Numbered from the stretch's first letter, positions 25,715 to 33,334 are shown. The stretch is DNA of 64,000 nt from Bacteroidota bacterium (GCA_023429135.1 JAEYWD010000119.1:44925-108924), one strand, 5' to 3'. The notes: a model not told the origin generated them from the sequence alone. Made by a program: numbers and translations.

Positions 25715-25810
25715 CTATATTAACATAATGCGTTATTATAGAAACAAAACTCTTTCAGCGGTATAAATGGCGGGTTTTGTTTTGTTCTATAATCGCACTA
25801 TGTTAAATAG
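25715..25810. repeat. Long imperfect palindrome with bulges
   Basis: Arms 25715-25750 and 25774-25810 pair over about 35 positions with single-base bulges: outer CTATATTAAC / GTTAAATAG, middle ATAATGCG / CGCACTAT, inner TTATAGAA / TTCTATAA and ACAAAAC / GTTTTGT. The 23-nt centre is unpaired. The AAC...GTT outer ends and the bulged helix recall integron attC sites in outline, but no integrase is in the window. Confidence 0.65.
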
Positions 25811-26624
25811 CCCCGCGCCACCCGCGCCCACGCACCCACTAAATACCCCGCCACCCTTTAAAGGTGCAGGGGAAAAAGAAGCTATGTCATATTTTGTGCC
25901 TGCGGTACATGCCTCATTCTTCGTTCCATTCCGCTGCGGGCTTCCGTTACATCACTTCACGTATAGTATATTTTCTAAGGTGTTCGTTTTTCCACTTCAG
26001 ACCCTCCGCTACATTTCACTCATCAATCGGCAAAAACCTCGGCACTCTCAGCAAGCGTTTCGCCTCCATTTCATTGTACCTCAACCCTTGCTTTTAAATA
26101 GGTATAGCTTCTTTTTCCCCTGCGGCATATTAACCCCAAATACACCTTCAAAACCCCACCACCCTTTAACGGTGCAGTGCATAGCATATTTTTCGGCCAT
26201 TTGCTTGCGGCACATGTCACTTTCTCCGTTTCATTACGTTCCAGGTCTTCAGGTGCGTTCGTACCTCACTGCACGTGCGCCTTCCACTACATTTCACTGC
26301 AAAAGCGCCATAAGCCTCAGCAACCCGCGCAAGCGTAGCCCCTTCACTGCATTCCGCAACTTAACGCCAGAGCTACAATCCACCTCTGCAAAAGCAAATG
26401 GTATTATTATTCATAGAGGTATTTGCTTTCGCTGCGGTTCCATTCCGCCCGGCTATTGCTTCATTCCGTTTGTTGCCACCCTTGCCTTTCCCAGCCCAGT
26501 TCAGCGGTATGCCCTGCGTCATTATTACCCCAAATCGATAAAACCTTTTCCGGTACTTTTCAATCAAAAGATATTTAAGGAATAAAGTCCAAGAGGAATA
26601 TCAAAAATTAAAAAAAAGCAAAGT

Positions 26625-26744
26625 TAGGCTGTCCGTTCCGGCTTTTCAAGGTCATGCCCTTCGGGTTTTTTTAAAAATCTCCACACCTCCTGCGTCGGGT
26701 AGTATTTTTTCAAAAAACCTTGACAAGCCTTCACGTCCAGCCTA
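26625..26744. repeat. Large imperfect hairpin
   Basis: A 28-nt arm (26625-26652, TAGGCTG ... TCAAGGT) pairs with 26717-26744 (ACCTTGA ... CAGCCTA) at 22 of 28 positions, with a 64-nt centre. The centre carries a 23-nt motif also found at 35088-35110. Confidence 0.55.
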
Positions 26745-26840
26745 TGAAGCGGCTTTCTTTTTCTTTTTTTCCTTTTTTTTCTTCTTCTTTTAAAAATATG
26801 TGTGCGCAGCGCAGCAAGCAAAACTTTAAACGCGCTTACC

Positions 26841-27266
26841 ATGCAAACTTTTACCGTAAAATCAGCATCTGCAAATTCGGAGTTTAAAAACCCTCATTTC
26901 TGGATCCTCTGTAAAGGATTGAATAGCGGAAAACCACTTTGTATGCCATGTCCAAACTCTTTTGTAGTTGAAGCCAATACAGAAGAATTAAAAGAGTCAT
27001 TGTATTGGATTTCATTTGCTCTTTGGAGGGGCAAAGCCTTTCACCCTTACTTGATCGGATCAGTAATCCCTTTTATCCGAATTGGAGATTACATGCAACT
27101 TGTTAGCGAAAAATTGGAAGTAGTAAACGAAAGTCCTAACGAGTTCGCAGAAACAATTAAAAATTTGCGCTTTATTGAGTTAAAAGAAAAACAGTTTTAC
27201 CAAAACTTACAGCTTTTCAGAGAGTTAAAAATGGCGTACGTGCATGAATATTTTAACCCAAAATAA
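26841..27266 (+). CDS. DUF6943-like protein
   Basis: A roughly 141-aa soluble protein, start chosen at ATG 26841 (MQTFTVKSA) rather than a GTG at 26802. Features: FWILCKGLNSGKPLCMPCPNSF near the N-terminus, then LYWISFALWRGKAFHPYLIGSVIPFIRIGDY. This pattern fits what I recall of DUF6943, an uncharacterised family seen in mobile elements of Bacteroidota; the assignment is from memory. It lies between a large palindrome and an IS1380 transposase, consistent with accessory DNA. Confidence 0.62.
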   Translation: MQTFTVKSASANSEFKNPHFWILCKGLNSGKPLCMPCPNSFVVEANTEELKESLYWISFALWRGKAFHPYLIGSVIPFIRIGDYMQLVSEKLEVVNESPNEFAETIKNLRFIELKEKQFYQNLQLFRELKMAYVHEYFNPK

Positions 27267-27276
27267 GCGATAGAAA

Positions 27277-28638
27277 TTTCTAATGCTTAGCAATAGGAAA
27301 AAAATTGCAAATTAGGTGCATGGATTTCGAGATAGCTTACACTGATAAGGAGATAACCCCATGGGGAGGCATGGTGTTATTAAAGAAGGTGCTTGAAAAA
27401 ATTAATTTTTCTGGTGCCATAGAAGCATGCGAAGATTTGCCCCAACCAGGTTCCAACCGTGGATATAAACCCTTGGCCTTGATAGAATCCTTCATGGCCA
27501 GCATTTGGTGTGGCGCCAATAAATTTCTTCATACCGAGATTGCCCGTCATGACCATGCACTATGCAAGATTTTTGGTTGGGAACAGATGCCCGGAAATGA
27601 TGCTTTTAAACGTTTCTTCCGCAAGTTTGACCAAGCCAGGAGTACACGTGTAAGCGATTACTTTTATAAATGGACATTCTCCAATCTCAAATTCGACAAC
27701 ATCACTCTGGATTGCGATTCCACCATCCTGACCCGTTACGGGAAACAACAAGGCGCTAAGCGAGGTTATAATCCCCATAAACCAGGAAGGGTATCCCACC
27801 ATCCTATCATGGCTTTTGTAGCCGATGTAAAGCTTGTGGCCAATTTCTGGCTTCGAAGTGGCAATAGCAGCGCCAGCGATAATTTTGTTTCCTTCCTGTC
27901 GGACACCTTCGGTAAACTTCAAGGAAAAACCGTTAGCCTTGTACGTTTAGATAGCGGTTTTCACAGTACAGAAGTGTTGGACTACCTGGAGGGAACCCAA
28001 ACCAACTACATTGTTGCCGCTCGTTTTTACGAACCTATTCAACATGCAATCGCAGGCATAACAACATGGTTAAAGTTGGATGATGGCATTGAAGTATCCC
28101 ATATCCAATACCAAAGCCCCTTATGGGAAGCGTCCCGGCGGGTTGTGGTTGTGCGTCAACGAATAGATACCCGCCCTAATGCCACAGGGAAAATGCCCAG
28201 TCTCTTTAAAGACGACCAAGTATTAAACTCTTATCGGTACTCAGCTTATATCACCAACTTGACCTTAGCCCCTGCCGAAGTATGGCGTTTATATCGAGGA
28301 CGGGCCGATGCAGAGAACAGAATAAAGGAATTGAAAGCTGATTTTGGCTTTGACAGTTTTAACCTGGACAATTTTTTTGGAACAGAAGCCGCACTTTCCT
28401 TTGCCATGCTGGCTTATAACCTGATGGCCCTGTTCCGGCAACATGTACTTAACACCAAGGTTCAGCACACTCTATCAACACTCCGCTACAAAACTTTTGC
28501 AATCGGTGCTTATTTTGAAAACCTTGATGGAAAATACACCTTGAAAATGGCTTTACATCGAAAACGGCGAGAATGGTTCTCGGGACTATGGGCTAGCTCA
28601 AAAGCAATTCAACTTCCTTTTGAATTTTCTAATGCTTA
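27277..28638 (+). mobile_element. IS1380-family insertion sequence (ends uncertain)
   Basis: A transposase gene bracketed by a 13-bp direct repeat, TTTCTAATGCTTA, at 27277-27289 and 28626-28638 (the second copy overlaps the end of the transposase gene). I could not identify terminal inverted repeats, so the element borders are approximate, and 13 bp is longer than the 4-5 bp target duplication typical for this family. Confidence 0.55.
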
Positions 28639-28639
28639 A
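27320..28639 (+). CDS. IS1380-family transposase
   Basis: A roughly 439-aa DDE transposase. I use the ATG at 27320 (MDFEIAYTDKEITPWGG); a TTG at 27305 is in frame. Family landmarks are GGMVLLKKVLEK, LDCDSTILTRYGKQQGAKRGYNP with the first catalytic Asp, LVRLDSGFHSTEVLDYLE with the second, and the late block YRGRADAENRIKELKADFGFD with the catalytic Glu, then AMLAYNLMALFRQ. The reading frame is intact, so the element may be active. It sits just before the three-gene unknown module. Confidence 0.92.
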   Translation: MDFEIAYTDKEITPWGGMVLLKKVLEKINFSGAIEACEDLPQPGSNRGYKPLALIESFMASIWCGANKFLHTEIARHDHALCKIFGWEQMPGNDAFKRFFRKFDQARSTRVSDYFYKWTFSNLKFDNITLDCDSTILTRYGKQQGAKRGYNPHKPGRVSHHPIMAFVADVKLVANFWLRSGNSSASDNFVSFLSDTFGKLQGKTVSLVRLDSGFHSTEVLDYLEGTQTNYIVAARFYEPIQHAIAGITTWLKLDDGIEVSHIQYQSPLWEASRRVVVVRQRIDTRPNATGKMPSLFKDDQVLNSYRYSAYITNLTLAPAEVWRLYRGRADAENRIKELKADFGFDSFNLDNFFGTEAALSFAMLAYNLMALFRQHVLNTKVQHTLSTLRYKTFAIGAYFENLDGKYTLKMALHRKRREWFSGLWASSKAIQLPFEFSNA

Positions 28640-28678
28640 TCTGGGTTTAACCGACACTGTTGAGGTAGGGTCACAAAA

Positions 28679-28707
28679 AAAGCCCGGGGCAATCACTCCC
28701 GGGCTTT
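28679..28707 (-). terminator. Intrinsic terminator of the unknown module
   Basis: A perfect 10-bp stem (AAAGCCCGGG at 28679-28688, complement at 28698-28707). On the minus strand it is followed by a run of seven T, so it terminates the minus-strand genes at 28733-29974. Confidence 0.85.
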
Positions 28708-28732
28708 CAAAAAGTCAAAAATGTAGGGGATG

Positions 28733-28954
28733 TTATTCCCCATCTACCGTGGCTTGCGCAACGGCGGTCATAACACTTCCAGCAACGGTCAGGTATCCGG
28801 CGATGGTGACCAGCCCGACTGGTAATGCAACCGGAGCTGCAATAATTGCTCCGCCTGCAGCAGCCAGGCACAGTCCGACATTGCGGATTACCCGGAAAAA
28901 TTTCGATGTGGGAGCGACAATTCGCTCAACTAAATTCATTCCTTTCTTTGCCAT
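28733..28954 (-). CDS. Small Ala/Gly-rich membrane protein (holin-like appearance)
   Basis: A roughly 73-aa protein when started at ATG 28954 (MAKKGMNLVERIV); an upstream in-frame ATG at 29014 would lengthen it within the previous gene. One or two hydrophobic segments occupy most of it (VGLCLAAAGGAIIAAPVALP and VTIAGYLTVAGSVMTAVAQA). The small size and Ala/Gly-rich helices recall phage holins or pore peptides, without a specific match. It overlaps the preceding coiled-coil gene by 29 bp, which implies coupled expression. Third gene of the minus-strand module. Confidence 0.6.
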   Translation of the reverse strand: MAKKGMNLVERIVAPTSKFFRVIRNVGLCLAAAGGAIIAAPVALPVGLVTIAGYLTVAGSVMTAVAQATVDGE

Positions 28955-29207
28955 GTTCAGGTTTTTTAAAAATGATCGATTCAAAATGGCTAACTCTTTT
29001 TTCCAGGAATTCAATTTTCTGGTTCATCAGATCATTGATTCCTTTGAATTCCGCTTTTATCAAGGCAGTGGTTGATTTAACCTCAGTGACATCCTTTTCA
29101 ACCCTTTTAAAGTCGGTATGCAGTTGCTTTAAGAAGTACGCAACCACCGCCAGCAACGCTGACATTAAGGAGAAGAAAAAGATTTCGGGTTTCACAAACA
29201 TTTCCAT
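28926..29207 (-). CDS. Small TM-anchored coiled-coil protein
   Basis: A 93-aa protein with one N-terminal TM helix (about 8-28, IFFFSLMSALLAVVAYFL) and then a heptad-rich amphipathic helix to about residue 75 (LHTDFKRVEKDVTEVKS, DLMNQKIEFLEKRVSHF), with a basic/acidic tail. The layout resembles phage accessory lysis proteins such as XhlA/BhlA types, but I see no specific motif. It begins 11 bp after the 251-aa gene stop and overlaps the next gene. Confidence 0.65.
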   Translation of the reverse strand: MEMFVKPEIFFFSLMSALLAVVAYFLKQLHTDFKRVEKDVTEVKSTTALIKAEFKGINDLMNQKIEFLEKRVSHFESIIFKKPEHGKERNEFS

Positions 29208-29218
29208 GACTCAGGATC

Positions 29219-29974
29219 TTATAAGCCCAATACTCTCACAATTGCCAGAGCATTGTAACGGCCATTTTTCAAAGCATAACTTGCACCGTTCACCTGTTGG
29301 TAAAACTCAATACCAAATACCAAAAACAACGGGTTTGGACTGTTTGGCGCCAACTGATTGAGCAGGTTAGTTGCCGGTACCTGGGCAGAAGAAATTGCGA
29401 TATCAGCACTTTGAGAAGTCACTACCTCAAAACTTCCGGCCTCAAAATTGATAGCAGCACCTGCAGAGACCAGCCTGATGTGCGTTGCACCTTCCGGAGC
29501 AACAACAGCCACATCGGGAGAGAACGCAGGCACGGCAACCTGGAGAGCTCCAGTGGCCCGATCAATAGTCGCATTAATTGCTCCATAAAAAGTTGAGGTA
29601 AGATTCCCGTTAATGTTGAATTCAAATCCTTCGAGCAATTCGAGTTCACCATCCAGTACATTTCTTTGGCCTCGGGTGCTGGTTGCATCAGCCTTTACAA
29701 CCTCCATCATAGCCTTAGTTAATCGGCTTACAAGACGATTGTCTGCCGAGTTTAACAAATACTGCCTGAAGGCCAAACGTAAAAGCTTAGTTGCCGAACC
29801 AGCTCTGCCAAATTCATCCATGTTTTCCCTGGTACGAGCAAAAGTCGCATCATTTTTGATACGATCCCCGGACACCCCACCTTTTTCCCTGGCCAGGTGT
29901 CCATCCTGTGTTTTGTAGAAGGCAATATCTCCGATAGTACCTTCCAGTTTAATAATTCCTTTTTGTTTTGCCAT
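29219..29974 (-). CDS. Conserved-looking protein of unknown function (251 aa)
   Basis: The first gene of the module. The N-terminal half begins MAKQKGIIKLEGTIGDIAFYKT and continues with DGHLAREKGG, TRENMDEFGRAG, LLRLAFRQYL and ATSTRGQRNVLDGE, helical and basic; the C-terminal half (about 120-251) is beta-rich and hydrophilic with FNINGNLTSTFYG and ATHIRLVSAGAAINFEAGSF. No signal peptide or catalytic motif is visible. I recall similar uncharacterised proteins in Bacteroidota, and the opening is reminiscent of DUF6266 proteins, but neither is verified. A structural or surface/particle role is possible; it is followed by two small membrane proteins. Confidence 0.75.
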   Translation of the reverse strand: MAKQKGIIKLEGTIGDIAFYKTQDGHLAREKGGVSGDRIKNDATFARTRENMDEFGRAGSATKLLRLAFRQYLLNSADNRLVSRLTKAMMEVVKADATSTRGQRNVLDGELELLEGFEFNINGNLTSTFYGAINATIDRATGALQVAVPAFSPDVAVVAPEGATHIRLVSAGAAINFEAGSFEVVTSQSADIAISSAQVPATNLLNQLAPNSPNPLFLVFGIEFYQQVNGASYALKNGRYNALAIVRVLGL

Positions 29975-29995
29975 AGCTTAAAAATTTAATTCAAT

Positions 29996-30003
29996 CAAAG
30001 CTA
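29996..30003 (-). promoter_or_regulatory. Promoter -7 box of the minus-strand module
   Basis: The minus strand reads TAGCTTTG (TAnnTTTG), 22 bp before the start of the 251-aa gene. An inverted repeat GCATGT (30031-30036) / ACATGC (30052-30057) upstream may be an operator. Confidence 0.45.
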
Positions 30004-30079
30004 TGTTTATTAATATCTACTTAGAAATCAGCATGTATTCAATAGTATCAAACATGCACTTTTGGTTGCAAAAAGCATA

Positions 30080-30109
30080 TTTGTGGACAGAATAGAATCA
30101 CTATATTTG
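30080..30109 (+). promoter_or_regulatory. Promoter for the small HTH-like gene
   Basis: TTTG at 30080-30083, an 18-nt spacer, then TATATTTG at 30102-30109: a close match to the Bacteroidota primary-sigma consensus. It drives the divergent gene at 30178. Confidence 0.6.
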
Positions 30110-30177
30110 AAGAAACTCAATGTCAACTCCCGGTCAAAGGGCAGGGAAAGGGCAGTCAAAGCGCACCCAGAGTATAA

Positions 30178-30375
30178 ATGAAACTAAAGCGACTCATAAT
30201 TTATCCAAAGGATGTGCAACGGATAACCGGCAGAGATATCAGGTACTGCAGAGCACTTCTTGGAAAGGTTCGTCAGACCAGGAACAAGAGAAAGGATCAG
30301 TTTGTCAGTGTCAATGATTTTTCTGAGTTTACAGGGTTATCGGTGGAAGAAATAGCATCCTACTTACAGGATTGA
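30178..30375 (+). CDS. Small putative DNA-binding protein
   Basis: A 65-aa basic protein: LIIYPKDVQRITGRDIRYCR, then ALLGKVRQTRNKRKDQ, then FVSVNDFSEFTGLSVEEIASYL. Two short helical pairs, the second of the form seen in excisionase/MerR-like helix-turn-helix domains (DFSEFTGLS), with a basic linker, suggest DNA binding. It is divergent from the 251-aa gene, 203 bp away, with its own consensus promoter, which fits a local regulator or an element recombination factor. Function is inferred. Confidence 0.6.
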   Translation: MKLKRLIIYPKDVQRITGRDIRYCRALLGKVRQTRNKRKDQFVSVNDFSEFTGLSVEEIASYLQD

Positions 30376-30603
30376 ACCAATTGAAAACATTTGCAATCCC
30401 ACCATATTACTGCCCTCAGTGGTCATTTATTTTGCATCAATTTAACTCCGATTAGTTGGTAAATTCTCCGAATATTTGTAAATTTATGCAGTTAAGTTCT
30501 TTCAAAACAGAGTATTATCAATCAAACCTTACGGTTAACTATTCGGTTACCAGCGTAATAGTTATTATTGTAATATGCTGATATTTAAGCTATAATAGTG
30601 AAT

Positions 30604-30626
30604 GTTCGAGTCCCGTCCATTCCGCA
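30604..30626 (+). other. 3' tRNA fragment (putative attachment-site scar)
   Basis: GTTCGAGTCCCG then TCCATTCCGCA reads as the T-loop, 3' T-stem and 3' acceptor strand of a tRNA. The upstream sequence does not supply the matching 5' T-stem, D-arm or anticodon arm, so it is only the 3' end. A strong terminator follows, as after an ordinary tRNA gene. This is the pattern left at one end of an element integrated into a tRNA gene. Confidence 0.6.
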
Positions 30627-30647
30627 AGACGAAAGTCAAACAAAATT

Positions 30648-30685
30648 AAAGCCGCCTAAATCTCACGATTTATGCGGCTTTTTCT
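30648..30685 (+). terminator. Strong intrinsic terminator after the tRNA fragment
   Basis: AAAGCCGC (30648-30655) and TAAATC (30657-30662) pair with GATTTA (30667-30672) and GCGGCTTT (30674-30681), a 4-nt loop, one mismatch, then a T-rich tract. Confidence 0.9.
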
Positions 30686-30733
30686 TTTTCCTCCATCAAA
30701 GTAATTCAAAAATTTTCAACCGATAGGTGACCT

Positions 30734-30776
30734 ATTCGGTCAGCATTTTTATTCGAGCTAAATTTGCTGACCGAAT
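30734..30776. repeat. 12-bp perfect inverted repeat
   Basis: ATTCGGTCAGCA (30734-30745) with TGCTGACCGAAT (30765-30776). It overlaps the last codons of the truncated metallophosphoesterase and may be a terminator or an element end. Confidence 0.6.
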
Positions 30777-31141
30777 TCTTCGTAATTATTTGTATTGTAA
30801 TGTGATATCAATGATTCGAATAACTCGAAATTAGTCCATAAGGTACAGCAATGAAAGGAAATGTCACCAAAGCAGATGGACTCATTTTCCAGAACATGAA
30901 TATTAGTTCCTTCTGCAGCTTTCTTTAACTTATGTAATAGTTTGGGATATGAGTTCTTATAGTATTCATGGTTTCCTAAAACATAAAGTATGGGAATATT
31001 CTTAACCTTTTCAGAAATCCAGGTAAAGCCAGTCATTCCAATAGAGACATCTCCTGCTAAAATAAGCAGATCGGCCTTTGAAAAATCAAACTCCCTTATT
31101 CCAAATTCTAAATGGATATCGCTTAAGATCTGAATTTTCAT
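30758..31141 (-). pseudogene. Metallophosphoesterase, C-terminally truncated
   Basis: A 127-aa frame with the first metal-site motifs of calcineurin-like phosphoesterases: SDIHLEF, LLILAGDVS and VLGNHEYY, then CCTLWTNFELF. Full members are about 240-270 aa and carry C-terminal His motifs (THHxP type) that are absent; the frame runs into a 12-bp inverted repeat and stops. The missing half suggests disruption at the border of the accessory region. It starts 3 bp after the ATPase gene on the same strand. A small functional product is unlikely. Confidence 0.7.
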
Positions 31142-31144
31142 TGG

Positions 31145-32446
31145 TCAATCACATTTCCAATAATTCTCAATAGCATAAAGTGGCACATTCGTCAACCAGT
31201 CATCTGTTCGGTAATCAGACATGGATGTCCTGATAGATATTGTCGGTTTATATTGCTGATAAAACGATTTCAAACTTTTTGCCTGCAAATTCTCTTCTAC
31301 TTTAACCTCTATGGGGATAACATTTTCTCCGTGTTGCACCATAAAATCGATTTCGGCACCCGATTTCTCAGTCGACCAATAGTAAATCGCCAGGTTTCCA
31401 CAACTTTTTAATTGCTGTAGTACATATTGTTCAGTCATAGCACCCTTGAATTCCTGAAAAATGGTATTACCTTCAATAAGAGTCTTGATATCTATGTTGC
31501 CCATGGCACCAAGTAATCCTACGTCCAAAATATAGATTTTAAATGCCGAGATATCCATATAAGCTATCAAGGGTAAGGCTGGTTTAGAGGCTCTGTTTAC
31601 TTTATAGATCAAACCGGAGTCAATAAGCCAGGCCATGGCCATTTCGAATTCTTTAGCCCTTGCTCCTTGCTTTAGAACCCCATAAATAAACTTTCTGTTT
31701 TCCTTGGCTAATTGTGAGGGTATCGACTGCCATATCATTCTGATTCTTGGTACAATGTCATGAGGAGCATGTTTCGAAAAATCTTGTTCATAAGCACTCA
31801 GTATGCGTGTTTGTATGTCCCGTACCTTTTTAAAGTCGTTTTCATTAGCAAAAGAAAATACAGCCTCAGGCATTCCGCCTATGTAATAATATTGGCGTAA
31901 AAGTTCGATGAATTTCGTTTTAAAACTTGTGATCAACGTCCAGTCACGACTCAATAAAAGATCATACAGCGGCTTTTTATCGAGAGCTAATAAAAACTCA
32001 CCAAAACTCAAAGGATGCAAATCTAAAAAATCGACTTTACCAACAGGGAAGGAGGTGTGTTGATGCAATGCAACACCAAGCAACGAGCCCGCTGCAAGAA
32101 TATGATACTGCGGAGCATTTTCGAAAAAGTATTTGAGTGATGTAATAGCGCCTTCGCATTCCTGAATTTCATCGAAAATGATAAGCGTATTCTCCGAATT
32201 AATTTGAACACCCGTTTCAATTTGAATAGCTGTAATGATTCGTTTAATATCAAAATCAGCAGCAAACAGATTTTGTAACGTTTTCGAGCTTTCGAAATTA
32301 ATGTAAGCTGTAGCAGTATATTCGCGTTCGCCAAATTGTTTCATCAACCAGGTCTTACCAACTTGCCTTGCACCCCTTATAATCAAAGGTTTTCTAGCAT
32401 TCGAGTTTTTCCAGGTCTTGAGTTCTTCAAAATGAAACCGTTCCAT
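31145..32446 (-). CDS. AAA_14/DUF4143 ATPase
   Basis: A roughly 433-aa P-loop ATPase, start chosen at ATG 32446 (MERFHFEELKTWKN) by family length; earlier in-frame starts at 32536 or 32506 add a poor N-terminus. Walker A is RGARQVGKTW; Walker B is TLIIFDEIQE; then AAGSLLGVAL and the HPLSFGEFLLAL block. The C-terminal DUF4143 nuclease-like domain has STEKSGAEIDFMVQH and VIPIEVKVEEN, with PD-(D/E)xK-like residues. Such proteins are common, often multi-copy, and possibly linked to mobile elements or defence; their function is not established. Confidence 0.88.
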   Translation of the reverse strand: MERFHFEELKTWKNSNARKPLIIRGARQVGKTWLMKQFGEREYTATAYINFESSKTLQNLFAADFDIKRIITAIQIETGVQINSENTLIIFDEIQECEGAITSLKYFFENAPQYHILAAGSLLGVALHQHTSFPVGKVDFLDLHPLSFGEFLLALDKKPLYDLLLSRDWTLITSFKTKFIELLRQYYYIGGMPEAVFSFANENDFKKVRDIQTRILSAYEQDFSKHAPHDIVPRIRMIWQSIPSQLAKENRKFIYGVLKQGARAKEFEMAMAWLIDSGLIYKVNRASKPALPLIAYMDISAFKIYILDVGLLGAMGNIDIKTLIEGNTIFQEFKGAMTEQYVLQQLKSCGNLAIYYWSTEKSGAEIDFMVQHGENVIPIEVKVEENLQAKSLKSFYQQYKPTISIRTSMSDYRTDDWLTNVPLYAIENYWKCD

Positions 32447-32653
32447 AGTATTCTTATTTTCAACAAAAATACAATTATTCGTTGGACATTTTATATTAGC
32501 TAACATTTTTTCGTACGACTTTTTGTAATATTTCACACTTTATCCAACGACTTTATGTCAAAAATAACAGATTAGGTAATATTAATCCCCACCCACCCGT
32601 CCTACAGGAAATATGGTATTCGTCATCAGTTGTCAGCAAAAGTCTCGCCAGCC

Positions 32654-32711
32654 CGTTACAGTATTTGCTTTAGACAATTTTCATTTCTAAGGTAAAGCAA
32701 AAACTGCAACG
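32654..32711. repeat. Imperfect palindrome
   Basis: A 19-nt arm CGTTACAGTATTTGCTTTA (32654-32672) pairs with 32693-32711 with two mismatches around a 20-nt centre. Confidence 0.65.
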
Positions 32712-32988
32712 CCCTTCGGGTGCTTCACTGCGCTACGCAGTCTGTCATGCCTTTTGCGTTCCGCCTTCTTCCTCATGGCAGCCTACTCTGTCCTGCAAAA
32801 AGCTTCACTCATTTTCCCTGCATTTCACTTCAGGGCTTCGTTCCTCAACACCTTCCATTCCATTCCGGCTCCATTCGCTTCAGCAACTTGCAGTCCACCG
32901 GCTTCCCACTTTGTGCTCGCCTGCTGGTAGCCACCGGCTTCGGGGCTGTCATGGTTTTTGAGAATTCGTTCTCTATTGTATTCGGCTG

Positions 32989-33023
32989 TTATCTTACGAC
33001 TTGTTACTTACGACTTACTACTG
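32989..33023. repeat. Heptad tandem repeat
   Basis: Five 7-nt units in phase: TTATCTT, ACGACTT, GTTACTT, ACGACTT, ACTACTG. Similar 7-nt periodic tracts occur at 47575-47602 and 51812-51846. Confidence 0.6.
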
Positions 33024-33303
33024 TTTTGTCAAAAACACACGCCAGCCCCTTGCTGCAAGCAGTAGCCATCCAATATCCCTTTCAGTTTTTCCCTGTCTGG
33101 CACCGGTGGCTCCACTCGCAGTCGGCTCGCGCCTGAAAAAACAAAACGGGCCGCAACTTAGCCCAGCGGTCTCGCGGACACTTTTAATAAAAAATAATGT
33201 GAGTCCGCAATTGCATTGCAGCCTTTTTGTTTTTTGTGAACTCTGTGCATGTTGTGAACACTGGCATTATTCTAAATTATGATAGAATATTATTATAAAG
33301 TCG

Positions 33304-33311
33304 TATTTTTG
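33304..33311 (+). promoter_or_regulatory. Promoter -7 box of the ABC-F gene
   Basis: TATTTTTG (TAnnTTTG); the transcript would start near 33317 and include the upstream ORF. Confidence 0.45.
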
Positions 33312-33334
33312 CACTTCATTTAAATAGAAGCAAA

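Larger units (their letters stand above)
25371..26800. other. Gene-poor C/T-rich region with long palindromes
   Basis: About 1.4 kb that is visibly richer in C than the surrounding genes, with many TTCCATTCCG/CTTCA-type runs on the plus strand. It has long open frames but of low-complexity, non-conserved-looking composition, which I do not accept as genes. Several imperfect inverted repeats are listed separately. Confidence 0.55.
32447..33303. other. Gene-free C/T-rich region
   Basis: About 850 bp without a credible gene. The plus strand is rich in C and T (TTCCATTCCATTCCGG-type runs), like 25.4-26.6 kb. It contains an imperfect palindrome at 32654-32711, a heptad repeat at 32989-33023 and a GCGGAC/GTCCGC hairpin at 33174-33208. 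Confidence 0.55.

Noticed and set aside
25715..25810. Integron attC site
   Set aside because: Outline is similar, but core sequences fit only partly and no integron integrase or cassette array is present.
25767..26585. 272-aa open frame on the plus strand
   Set aside because: Starts inside a palindrome, has low-complexity Pro/Ser/Phe composition and no domain; it looks like non-coding C/T-rich DNA read in an open frame.
26624..26842. 72-aa Lys/Arg-rich minus-strand frame
   Set aside because: Its bulk is a homopurine/poly-A tract and hairpin sequence; no domain and no promoter.
28926..29207. Named phage lysis protein (XhlA/spanin)
   Set aside because: General layout is similar but no specific motif, so not named as such.
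30604..30626. Complete tRNA gene
   Set aside because: Only the T-loop and 3' strand are present; no D-arm, anticodon arm or 5' acceptor strand upstream.
32989..33023. CRISPR-like array
   Set aside because: The units are 7 nt with no spacers; no cas genes nearby.
32720..33136. 138-aa plus-strand frame
   Set aside because: Same C/T-rich character as 25.8-26.6 kb, no recognisable protein features.
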